From Spartobacteria bacterium UBA5019 (GTDB lineage: Bacteria > Verrucomicrobiota > Verrucomicrobiia > Chthoniobacterales > Terrimicrobiaceae): 19,847 bases of DNA. This document shows positions 1 to 5,213 of the stretch, one piece after another. The stretch spans positions 570-20,416 of the forward strand of contig DGXZ01000054.1 of assembly GCA_002396485.1 (NCBI GenBank), given 5' to 3'. The notes under the pieces are model-generated. The model saw only the letters and a list, made by a program, of their open reading frames with translations, was not told the DNA's origin and did no database searches. How positions within the stretch are numbered: position 1 is the first letter of the stretch; the number at the start of each line of letters is the position of its first letter. The position numbers and the translations under genes are program-made.

Positions 1-65
1 TGTAGCGGCGGTCTATGACCGCCGGGGTTGGGGCAACTTTCGGCGGTCACAGACGCGCCGCTACA
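1..65. repeat. REP pair in inverted orientation (BIME-like)
   Basis: Two arms face each other. The left arm (1-24) starts TGTAG and folds into a perfect hairpin, CGGCGGTC / GACCGCCG around a TAT loop. The right arm (41-65) is its near-perfect inverted copy with one extra base. A GTAG head followed by a short GC hairpin is the hallmark of REP elements mobilised by RAYT (TnpA-REP) enzymes; two facing copies form a BIME. No RAYT gene is in the window. The outer end of the right arm also supplies the stop codon of the neighbouring nucleotidyltransferase gene. Confidence 0.85.
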
Positions 66-639
66 GGGACGGGCGTTGGAATGTGGACCATATGGCTGTA
101 AGGGCGTGAGTGATTATGGCATCGTCGAGGAAATCTTGATGTGGAAGAACAGGTTGAATGTCCAGAATGCGTTGGATGTCGCGAAGGTGTTTTTGGCTTT
201 TGCCTTCTTTGTAAAAGATCATTTTCCAGAGGATAATGTATTCGGCTGGGGCAATGTGGATCGAGCCGTGTGGTGTTTGTTGGACAAGTCGGTTTTGCCA
301 AGCCCATGCAAAGGTGGCGTCGCGATTGCCGGGGTAGAAATCTGCTTTAAGCCCTGTTGGGATGTGAATGATATTGAAGTGGCTGCGGCAGTCGCGAGCA
401 ATTTCCGAGGCGATCACATCGGCAGGAGGACAATAATACGCGGGTTCTTGAAAAAGAGATAAGAGCGTGGGGATGTCTTTGAGACTGACAAGCAAAGGGA
501 TATCAATATCAAGCGTGAGTCGAGGTTCGCTATAGTGCATGGAACCGACCGATCCAGCAATAATGTAGCGGAGGCCGGCATCGTGGATGGGACGCGCGAA
601 GAGGGCGAGCAGATTAGGTTCTGGTTCTGGCGAATTCAC
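61..639 (-). CDS. AbiEii/DUF6036-like nucleotidyltransferase, possible toxin
   Basis: 192 aa. A nucleotidyltransferase-fold signature is visible near the N terminus: GS at residues 29-30, then DID (Asp44, Asp46) as the probable metal-binding acidic pair, with Asp100 (KADFY) as a candidate third acid. A later block (EYIILWKMIFYKEG, about 133-146) resembles the helical region of AbiEii/DUF6036-type proteins. Such enzymes transfer nucleotides to RNA or protein and are often toxins, but many members are uncharacterised. The gene overlaps the end of the upstream 66-aa gene by 26 nt, so the two are probably translated together. Its TAG stop is part of the TGTAG end of a REP element. The family call is fairly sure; the toxin role is inferred from gene arrangement only. 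Confidence 0.75.
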   Translation of the reverse strand: MNSPEPEPNLLALFARPIHDAGLRYIIAGSVGSMHYSEPRLTLDIDIPLLVSLKDIPTLLSLFQEPAYYCPPADVIASEIARDCRSHFNIIHIPTGLKADFYPGNRDATFAWAWQNRLVQQTPHGSIHIAPAEYIILWKMIFYKEGKSQKHLRDIQRILDIQPVLPHQDFLDDAIITHALTAIWSTFQRPSL

Positions 640-814
640 GGGCGACGAGTTTTTGGTGTTCCTCTTCGGTGAGATCGGGATTGGCGCGACGGCTCGCCGC
701 TAGGCGGGCATCACGGGCCATGAGCCACAATCCTTGGGCCACGGCCCACTTTTCAGCGAATGTCATTTCGCGGAATCGCTGAATCTGAATGGGATGGAGT
801 GGCTCGAGTTGCAT
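614..814 (-). CDS. Small hypothetical protein paired with nucleotidyltransferase
   Basis: 66 aa, charged and predicted helical, with a motif of the form MTFAEKWAVAQGLW followed by LTEEEHQKLVAREFAR. Short proteins with this T-x-x-EK...A..L...AR and 'E-E-(H/V)-x-x-x-(V)-x' layout commonly sit directly before AbiEii/DUF6036-like nucleotidyltransferases, as here with a 26-nt overlap. By position it would be the antitoxin or a partner subunit, but it has no DNA-binding motif I recognise. The start at 814 is supported by a TAAAAT box ending 9 nt upstream. It is too short for secure assignment on sequence alone; conserved pairing is the main argument. Confidence 0.65.
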   Translation of the reverse strand: MQLEPLHPIQIQRFREMTFAEKWAVAQGLWLMARDARLAASRRANPDLTEEEHQKLVAREFARTRT

Positions 815-823
815 CGGGTAGGG

Positions 824-848
824 ATTTTAGACAAAATTAACAAAATTT
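824..848 (-). promoter_or_regulatory. Candidate promoter/operator of the NTase pair
   Basis: Reading the minus strand, TAAAAT (829 to 824) is a good -10 box lying 9 nt before the ATG at 814, so the transcript would have almost no leader. Just upstream is a tandem 9-bp repeat (plus strand acaaaatta, acaaaattt at 831-848), a plausible site for an autoregulator. The -35 region is poor. Confidence 0.4.
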
Positions 849-852
849 ACAG

Positions 853-925
853 ACCCGAAGCGTAGCGGAGAACGACAAACGAAGTTTGCCCGCAGGGTGA
901 GCAGAGCGAGTCAATCGCAGGCGAG
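853..925 (+). repeat. Dispersed repeat family, copy A
   Basis: Contains GCGTAGCGGAGAAC, then CGAAGTTTGCC and GAGCGAGTCAATC. The complement of 1353-1418 has the same blocks in the same order (GCGTAGAGGAGAAC, AAAGTTTGCC, GGACGAGCAAT), so this is a divergent repeat present twice in opposite orientation. Confidence 0.55.
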
Positions 926-965
926 AAAAAGAAGTAACGAGTTGGGGGTAACTGGTGGCGTGTTT

Positions 966-1026
966 TGTAGCGGCGGTCTATGACCGCCGGGGGGCGATTT
1001 TCGGCGGCCATAGACGCACCGCTACA
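966..1026. repeat. REP pair in inverted orientation (BIME-like)
   Basis: Left arm 966-989 is identical to the arm at 1-24 (TGTAG head, CGGCGGTC/GACCGCCG hairpin). The right arm 1002-1026 is the inverted copy with a few substitutions. The spacer is 12 nt. Same family as the element at 1-65. Confidence 0.85.
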
Positions 1027-1123
1027 ATTGTGGGCGGAGAATTTTTAGTGCGGCGTCGCGGAAATAAAGGATTTCTGTTTTGTCGCTGCGCTGCTATCTC
1101 ACCTGTAATCAGGGGTTTATTTT

Positions 1124-1166
1124 AAAATATGCAATACGGGAGTTCAAGTCCTGTTTTGCATATTTT
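1124..1166. repeat. AT-rich imperfect hairpin with T-rich end
   Basis: The 18-nt arms 1124-1141 and 1149-1166 pair with two exceptions (one a possible G-U), around the 7-nt loop GTTCAAG; the right arm ends in TTTTT. It could act as a terminator on the plus strand, but no gene precedes it. The sequence stands out as AT-rich in a GC-rich region. Confidence 0.5.
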
Positions 1167-1219
1167 TGAGCCGTCGAGGAGGTCGGGCAGCGGGAGTGGC
1201 CACAAGGAGGGTTTTTGAT

Positions 1220-1293
1220 CCGCCTACGCGCTACGCGGCTCCGGCGTGACGTGTCCGCCTATATTGCGCTACGCGGCTCCGGCGTGACGTGTC
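1220..1293 (+). repeat. Two tandem copies of the CGCGCTACGCG-type repeat
   Basis: Copy 1 (1220-1254) and copy 2 (1255-1293) share GCGCTACGCGGCTCCGGCGT followed by GACGTGTC. The core CGCG-CTA-CGCG is a small hairpin enclosed by CGCC/GGCG. The same unit recurs at 2824-2889 (two copies) and 5019-5050 (one), always outside genes. Confidence 0.8.
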
Positions 1294-1304
1294 GGAGGCG
1301 AGTT

Positions 1305-1329
1305 TGTAGAGGCAGTCTATGACCGACGG
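1305..1329 (+). repeat. Decayed single REP
   Basis: Starts TGTAG and ends GTCTATGACCGACGG. It matches the REP arm at 1-24 with several substitutions that weaken the hairpin stem. No facing partner lies nearby. Confidence 0.6.
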
Positions 1330-1352
1330 GGTTGGCTAAATTTTCGTGGGTT

Positions 1353-1418
1353 TTCGGAGAATTGCGGGATTGCTCGTCCAACAGGCAAACTTTGTTCTCC
1401 TCTACGCTCCGAGTCTCC
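1353..1418 (-). repeat. Dispersed repeat family, copy B (inverted)
   Basis: The complement carries GCGTAGAGGAGAAC, AAAGTTTGCC and GGACGAGCAAT in the same order as the copy at 853-925. Confidence 0.5.
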
Positions 1419-1459
1419 TAACTAACAAGTTTTACCTTTTTACCACAAGCATTTTATTT

Positions 1460-1682
1460 AACCACCGATTACACGGATAAACACGGATGGGGGAATGTGG
1501 CGTGGGACTATTCACAGATTGCTTGGCTGGCATGGATGATCCCGCAAAGTGGGATTGGTGGAGAAAAATCGAAACTCGCGCAAGCTCGCTTGCAGGAGGT
1601 TTGTTGTTTCTCCGCCCCATTCGCCCTGCGACTGCATCCAAGCTCCTCTTTATCCGTGCTTATCCGCGTCATCCGTGGTTCA
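1460..1682. repeat. Facing pair of ACACGGAT-type repeats enclosing 153 bp
   Basis: The left copy (1460-1491) reads ACCACCGATT, ACACGGATAA, ACACGGATGG. The right copy (1645-1682), on the complement, reads ACCACGGATG, ACGCGGATAA, GCACGGATAA. Each copy is a threefold repeat of an about 10-bp unit. The two point inward like terminal inverted repeats of a small non-coding element; I see no gene between them. Confidence 0.6.
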
Positions 1683-1716
1683 TTTTTCCCTCCAAGCGCG
1701 CAGCGCCTGTTTGGGT

Positions 1717-1741
1717 CGGCAGTCACAGACGCGCTGCTACA
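1717..1741 (-). repeat. Single REP overlapping the rpn stop codon
   Basis: On the minus strand it starts TGTAGCAGCGCGTC and continues TGTGACTGCCG, matching the right arm of the BIME at 41-65. Its TAG (1739 to 1737) is the stop codon of the Rpn gene. Confidence 0.75.
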
Positions 1742-2741
1742 GTGCGGCAGCGAAGGCTTCGAGGTCTGGGCAACGGGCAGCGCAGGCCAGAAGTTGGGTG
1801 ATTTTCGGAAGGTCGTTGATGCTCTCAATCAATTCTCTTAGGCCTTCGGGCACATGCTCGAAACGGGTCTCCAAAACTTCAATGACGGCTTGTTGTTTCG
1901 AGAAAATTTGCCCCTCTTGGCGGCCTTCTTGGCGGCCTTCTTGGTGCCCCTCTTTGCGGCCTTCTTTGCGGCCCTCTTGGCGGAATTGTTGTTCGAGTGT
2001 CATGGCGGATGATTGGATACTTTGGTTGGTGATGTTTTTAATTTTGTTGCGGAATTGATCTTTGTCAATATCGGCTCGTAAAATGTAGCGTAGGAGCATC
2101 TCGATGGCAAACGGGGGGAGTTGGACCATGAGGGCCTCGTCCCAAACAATGTCGTCCAAAAGTTCCCCGATGCGCTCGGCCTTAAGGGCGCGCAGGGTCA
2201 GGATGCCCATGGGCGTGCCGAGGATTTTATCGAAGGGAATGCGGTAGAGTTCGACGAGGCGGTAGGAAAAATGTGGCGTATGGGCAGCGAGATCTTTTGC
2301 GAGATCGGCGGGAGCCTCGATGAGGTTGGAGAACTGAATGGGTGCCTGCCATGGTTTGTCGCTCTGGGCCAGCACAATGGGGATGATGGGAGGGAGTTTT
2401 TGGCGCGAGGGTTCGGCGCGCAGGGCTTTTTCCCAGATGCGAACCATGTATGCGAGGAGGCGGAGGGCGATCCAGCGGTCGTCGGTGCTCTGGTGTTCGA
2501 AGACGATGTAGAGAAAAGCTGTGGACTGATTGAGGGTGGCGGTGTAGAGCAGGTCGCTCTCGGAGGCGGCAAATTCTTCAGCAATAAAGGTGCCGCTCTC
2601 GACTCGAAGCGTGGCCCAATCGATGCTGTTCGAGAGGCCGAGCTCGAGATGTTCTTGTAAAAACGCAACAGCCGTAGGGATATCGGAGAAAGTGGTTTTT
2701 GCCAGCTTGTCATGGGGGTTGTGAATGGGGTCTTGAGACAT
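1737..2741 (-). CDS. Rpn-family recombination-promoting nuclease (PD-(D/E)XK)
   Basis: 334 aa, the usual length for the Rpn/PF04754 'transposase_31' family, whose characterised members are RecA-independent DNA endonucleases that promote horizontal recombination. Family marks in order: HDKLAKTTFSD at 10-20; a nuclease-core strand with IVFEHQS (79-85, Glu82 and Gln84 as the E-x-Q pair); LRLLAYMVRIWEKAL (93-107); LPPIIPIVLAQ (116-126). Residues 255-277 are a run of Glu-Gly-(Arg/His)-(Lys/Gln) units, typical for this family, followed by a helical tail. It stands alone between repeats on the minus strand. The stop codon lies in a REP. No strong ribosome binding site precedes the ATG. The family call is confident; substrate and biological role are unknown. 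Confidence 0.9.
   Translation of the reverse strand: MSQDPIHNPHDKLAKTTFSDIPTAVAFLQEHLELGLSNSIDWATLRVESGTFIAEEFAASESDLLYTATLNQSTAFLYIVFEHQSTDDRWIALRLLAYMVRIWEKALRAEPSRQKLPPIIPIVLAQSDKPWQAPIQFSNLIEAPADLAKDLAAHTPHFSYRLVELYRIPFDKILGTPMGILTLRALKAERIGELLDDIVWDEALMVQLPPFAIEMLLRYILRADIDKDQFRNKIKNITNQSIQSSAMTLEQQFRQEGRKEGRKEGHQEGRQEGRQEGQIFSKQQAVIEVLETRFEHVPEGLRELIESINDLPKITQLLACAARCPDLEAFAAAL
1911..1979 (-). repeat. Tandem 12-bp coding repeat in the Rpn gene
   Basis: About six imperfect 12-bp units encode the EG(R/H)(K/Q) run of the Rpn protein. Being in-frame and multiples of 12 bp, they can expand or contract by slippage without breaking the frame. Confidence 0.8.
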
Positions 2742-3080
2742 GCCTGAATGGGTGGGAAGGCTCTTTTAAATAGGATTGCAGGAGAGACAGGAGGAACAGG
2801 AAGAGATTTCAGACAAAATGATCTGCCTACGCGCTACGCGGCTCCGGCGTGACATGTCCGCCTACGCGCTATGAGGCTGTGGCGTGACTATCGGTGGCGG
2901 GCTGGTTGTTTGATATTCAATGCAAAACGGTGAATTTGAACTGGAAAGTTCCCAAGAGAGTTTTGTTTGGGGATGTTGCGGCTGTCTGCGAGCGTATCGA
3001 TGGGCGCTGACTCCGCTGCGCATAGATTGTGGCCTCAAGTCAGAGGTATGAGTCCTTGAAGGTTTGTGCAACGAGTGGAT
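2742..3080. other. Intergenic region with no gene seen
   Basis: Holds the upstream region of the Rpn gene, two CGCGCTACGCG-type repeats (2824-2889) and about 190 bp in which I recognise nothing. Open frames here are very short and have no supporting features. Confidence 0.6.
2824..2889 (+). repeat. Two tandem CGCGCTACGCG-type repeats
   Basis: Copy 1 (2824-2858) has CTACGCGGCTCCGGCGTGAC as in 1220-1293; copy 2 (2859-2889) is decayed (GCGCTATGAGGCTGTGGCGT). Confidence 0.75.
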
Positions 3081-3494
3081 TTAATTGGCCACGGTTTTGA
3101 GAAACGATTGGGGTGGCACCGCTGGGATGGGGCTTTGCAGAAAGTCGCGGATGTTGCGTGTGACAATGCATTCTGCGCGGGCGGATATTGCGGCGCTGGC
3201 TTGGAGGGCGTCCTCGAAATCGTCGATGTCGAGATTGCGGGCGCATCGTGCGTCGGTCGAGGCGACAGGAGAGACCTCAAAAGTGCTGAGGATTTCATCG
3301 ATAGCGTCGAGTGCCGCAGCGCATCCAACCATTTTGCTGCCGATGTAGTAGAGGTTGGCCAAAGTGTGCCAAGCGATCCAGCCATCGCCGGGATTTTCCT
3401 CAAACCAGTCTAAAACGCGTTGGCTTTCCTCGGTGAGACCCTCGCGAGCGAGCAGCACATCGAGGAAAATATTGGTGTCAACGAGGGCCCTCAT
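3081..3494 (-). CDS. vapC: PIN-domain ribonuclease toxin, VapC-like
   Basis: 137 aa, a typical PIN-domain length. It opens with MRALVDTNIFLDVLL (Asp6 as first acidic ligand), carries DDFEDALQ at 91-98 (Asp91/Asp92/Asp95) and VTRNIRDF at 111-118 (Asn114, Asp117), the usual PIN-domain layout for a Mg-dependent RNase. The WHTLANLYY block at 42-50 is seen in this subgroup in place of the more common glutamate region. The start is fixed by the overlap with the antitoxin gene: TGATG, one base shared at 3494. A longer open frame extends upstream, but its extra N terminus is just the antitoxin region in another frame. It would be neutralised by the 77-aa partner. Function is inferred from family; the RNA target is unknown. 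Confidence 0.85.
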   Translation of the reverse strand: MRALVDTNIFLDVLLAREGLTEESQRVLDWFEENPGDGWIAWHTLANLYYIGSKMVGCAAALDAIDEILSTFEVSPVASTDARCARNLDIDDFEDALQASAAISARAECIVTRNIRDFLQSPIPAVPPQSFLKTVAN

Positions 3495-3727
3495 CAGGTT
3501 GTGTGTTTGCGGAGCAGGAATTCGAGCCGTGGATCTCCCGCGATTGCGGGGTCTGCGGCCCAACGGGCGTGTAAACGCTCGCCGAGGAGAGCGCCGCGTT
3601 GAGGTGGTGCTTTTCGCATGCTCCATTCCTCGAGGAGGCCAGAAACGGAGGTTCGTTGGCTGGCCGCCATGGACTTAAGCCTCCGTATGGCCGAAGCTTC
3701 GACAGTAAGGGTGAGCTTTTTCTTCAT
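3494..3727 (-). CDS. Antitoxin of VapBC-type pair (DUF6364-like)
   Basis: 77 aa. The N terminus MKKKLTLTVEASAIRRLKSM matches DUF6364/ribbon-helix-helix-like antitoxins: a short basic beta strand followed by helices (about 11-37) for dimerisation and operator binding. The C-terminal half, rich in Pro, Arg and Ala, should wrap the PIN toxin. It lies first in the operon, with a TGATG stop-start overlap with the toxin. The ATG at 3727 sits 7 nt after a TAAAAT box, which argues for this start and for a leaderless transcript. The direct repeats in the promoter suggest autoregulation by this protein. The antitoxin call depends on both sequence and pairing. Confidence 0.8.
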   Translation of the reverse strand: MKKKLTLTVEASAIRRLKSMAASQRTSVSGLLEEWSMRKAPPQRGALLGERLHARWAADPAIAGDPRLEFLLRKHTT

Positions 3728-3762
3728 AACACGTATTTTATTAAAATAACACGTGCGGTCAA
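3728..3762 (-). promoter_or_regulatory. Promoter and likely operator of the VapBC pair
   Basis: On the minus strand: -35 TTGACC (3762-3757), 16-nt spacer, -10 TAAAAT (3740-3735), then 7 nt to the ATG at 3727, so transcription probably begins at or next to the start codon. Two direct copies of ACGTGTT (3754-3748 and 3734-3728) flank a perfect AT palindrome (ATTTTA-T-TAAAAT, plus strand 3735-3747). Placement across spacer and start site suits repression by the antitoxin or complex. Confidence 0.7.
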
Positions 3763-3796
3763 GGGATCAAGTTTTGCGAGACGCAGGGCATTTTTT

Positions 3797-4032
3797 TCAG
3801 TAGCGGTTGAAGATGCTGTCTTTCGATTGACCGGATTTCATTTGGTCGTAGATCCAGGCATAGGATTTTCGAGGCCGATGCGCAGGGTTATGGAGGGTTC
3901 CCAGCCGAGCCGTTGTTTGATAAGGGTGTTGTCACTGCTACGGCCACGGACGCCTTTTGGAGCGTCGACTTTGTAACGGCGTTCGAGCTTGATGCTGGCG
4001 ATGTCTTCAACGATGTCCACCAGTTGGTTTCG
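3797..4032 (-). pseudogene. C-terminal remnant of GDP-mannose 3,5-epimerase-like SDR
   Basis: The minus strand reads NQLVDIVEDIASIKLERRY and then a KGVRGRSSDNTLI block with LGWEPSITLRIGLE, the conserved C terminus of GDP-mannose 3,5-epimerase and related NAD-dependent epimerases. The frame is lost at an A tract (plus strand 3866-3869). Adding one A restores a perfect tail, SYAWIYDQMKSGQ and on to IFNRY, ending with TGA at 3797. Only about 78 of the more than 300 residues expected remain; upstream of 4032 homology stops at once and a stop codon lies in frame at 4057-4059. It would have followed the glycosyltransferase gene on the same strand, consistent with a former polysaccharide cluster. 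It is not expected to be functional. Confidence 0.75.
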
Positions 4033-4057
4033 GTGCCAATGCTGATGGCCGACTTCT

Positions 4058-4085
4058 TAACCTCCGTGTCCTCCGTGCTCTTTGA
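4058..4085 (-). repeat. GCACGGAG-type interspersed repeat
   Basis: The complement reads AAGAGCACGGAGGACACGGA then GGTTA, with the same about 10-bp periodic layout as 4972-5003 and 12593-12626. It lies at the point where epimerase homology ends. The rest of 4086-4211 holds nothing I recognise. Confidence 0.55.
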
Positions 4086-4211
4086 CTCGTTCGCTCCCGC
4101 TCATCTCGCCCCGGAGGGGCTGCCTTTGGCACTCTCCCGCGCGGCTACCCTCGCCGCTTGGGTGCCCTTCGGGCCAACCTTTGGTTGCTCTATCTCAAAG
4201 GGCCCGCCTTT

Positions 4212-4958
4212 TCAATTGTGGTGAAATCTTTTCAGCAGGTAATACAGGAAGAGGGAGTTCCACTTGAGGTAGCGGGTGGCGAGGCGGCGGGGTTCGGTGC
4301 CGAGGCGGTAGGTCCATGTGAGCCCTGCGCGTTGCATCCAGGCGGGAGCATCGGGTTTGGTGCCAGCGTTGACATCGAAGGCGAAGCCGACGGCGAGAAG
4401 GATGCCGCTGGGGAGGAGGGGTTTGAGGCGTTGGAGGAGGTGGTATTGCTTGGGTGTGCCAAGACCGATCCAGAGGAAGTCGGGGCTCAGTAGTTGAAGG
4501 TCTTGGATGACTTTGGACTCATCTTCCAGCGTGCCTTCGGGGGTGCATTCTCCATGGTAGGATCCAACGATATTGAGTTGCGGATTTCTATCGAGCAGGC
4601 GCTCGCGGAGTTTTTTTCCGCATTCTGGACTGCCGCCGAGGAAGTAGTGCGAGAATTCGGTGGGGCAGGTGGCAAGAAATTTCCCCATGAAAGTAGGCCC
4701 ATAAACGCGGTCTTGAAGGGCGGCACCTTGGCGGTTCAGGCACCAGATGAGGGGCATGCCATCGGGGACGAAGAGATCGATGCCGGCTGTGATGGCCGCG
4801 AATGCAGGGTCGTGCCGCCGCATGGTGACGATGTGGGTATTGGAAAAATCGACGGCGTAGGGGCCGGGCTGCCGGGTGCGGGTCTGGAGGTGCGCGCCGA
4901 GGGACTCGTAATCGGTGCAGGCGAGGTCGGTGGAGAGGACGCGGCGGGTTGAGGGCAT
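4212..4958 (-). CDS. WecG/TagA/CpsF-family glycosyltransferase
   Basis: 248 aa, standard length for PF03808. Conserved blocks are in order: SNTHI (39-43), VPDGMPL (64-70, with Asp66 matching the proposed catalytic base of TagA), DRVYGPTFM, FLGGSPE, the SPDFLWIGLGTPKQ block and the VGFAFDVNAGTKP / AWMQRAGLTWTYRL region near the C terminus. Family members transfer N-acetylmannosamine(-uronate) or related sugars onto undecaprenyl-linked GlcNAc, in enterobacterial common antigen, wall teichoic acid or exopolysaccharide synthesis, at the cytoplasmic face of the membrane. The epimerase remnant lies downstream on the same strand. The specific sugar cannot be told from sequence. Other initiation sites are unlikely since conserved sequence begins soon after the ATG. 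Confidence 0.92.
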   Translation of the reverse strand: MPSTRRVLSTDLACTDYESLGAHLQTRTRQPGPYAVDFSNTHIVTMRRHDPAFAAITAGIDLFVPDGMPLIWCLNRQGAALQDRVYGPTFMGKFLATCPTEFSHYFLGGSPECGKKLRERLLDRNPQLNIVGSYHGECTPEGTLEDESKVIQDLQLLSPDFLWIGLGTPKQYHLLQRLKPLLPSGILLAVGFAFDVNAGTKPDAPAWMQRAGLTWTYRLGTEPRRLATRYLKWNSLFLYYLLKRFHHN

Positions 4959-4971
4959 GCGGGGAAAAGGT

Positions 4972-5003
4972 TTTCTCGCGGAGGCGCGGAGAACACGGAG
5001 ATT
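4972..5003 (+). repeat. GCGGAGAACACGGAG-type interspersed repeat
   Basis: Reads CTCGCGGAGGCGCGGAGAAC then ACGGAGATTTT, a threefold (C/A)GGAG pattern at about 10-bp steps. Same family as 12593-12626 and, inverted, 4058-4085. It lies just upstream of the glycosyltransferase start. Confidence 0.65.
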
Positions 5004-5018
5004 TTGGAAGAGGGAACG

Positions 5019-5050
5019 CCGCCTACGCGCTGCGCGGCTGCGGCGTGATA
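5019..5050 (+). repeat. CGCGCTACGCG-type repeat, single copy
   Basis: CGCCTACGCGCTGCGCGGCT followed by GCGGCGTGATA; same family as 1220-1293 and 2824-2889. The rest of 5051-5213 contains a GCCGCC/GGCGGC hairpin (5136-5153) without a T run, and no gene. Confidence 0.7.
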
Positions 5051-5213
5051 TAGTGGCGTTTCTGTGAAAACGCTGGGGTCGGTTGTGAAATGGAGCGCAT
5101 TTTTGGCCGGCGGGCTGGTTCTCTCAACCCATGCTGCCGCCTTTGGTGGCGGCTTTGTAGGCCGTTCCATGGCGGAGAGTCTCGGGTAGTGGCGTTTCCA
5201 GCACGCGGTTTTT

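Larger units (their letters stand above)
815..1736. other. Gene-free repeat cluster
   Basis: No credible protein gene lies here; the short open frames are contradictory between strands and run through repeats. The stretch is instead built of dispersed repeats: a GGAGAAC/AAGTTTGCC family in opposite orientations (853-925 and 1353-1418), a BIME (966-1026), an AT-rich hairpin (1124-1166), two CGCGCTACGCG-family copies (1220-1293), a decayed REP (1305-1329), two facing ACACGGAT-family copies (1460-1491 and 1645-1682) and a single REP (1717-1741). Confidence 0.75.

Noticed and set aside
28..462. Plus-strand open frame over the nucleotidyltransferase
   Set aside because: The minus frame has the nucleotidyltransferase signature and gene pairing; the plus frame starts in a REP and resembles nothing.
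1100..1166. tRNA or tmRNA fragment
   Set aside because: CCTGTAATCAGG and GAGTTCAAGTCC resemble anticodon and T arms, but the T loop does not close with a G-C pair and no acceptor or D arm can be drawn.
815..1741. CRISPR array
   Set aside because: The repeats differ in length, orientation and spacing and belong to several families; there are no regular spacers and no cas genes.
2930..3010. 26-aa small open frame starting GTG
   Set aside because: No ribosome binding site, no recognisable sequence, and such frames are expected by chance.
5136..5153. Terminator after the GbsR-type gene
   Set aside because: GCCGCC/GGCGGC forms a good hairpin but lies 60 nt past the stop and has no T run on the minus strand.
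4736..5170. 144-codon minus-strand open frame overlapping the glycosyltransferase start
   Set aside because: Pro/Ser-rich shadow of the glycosyltransferase in another frame, running through two interspersed repeats.
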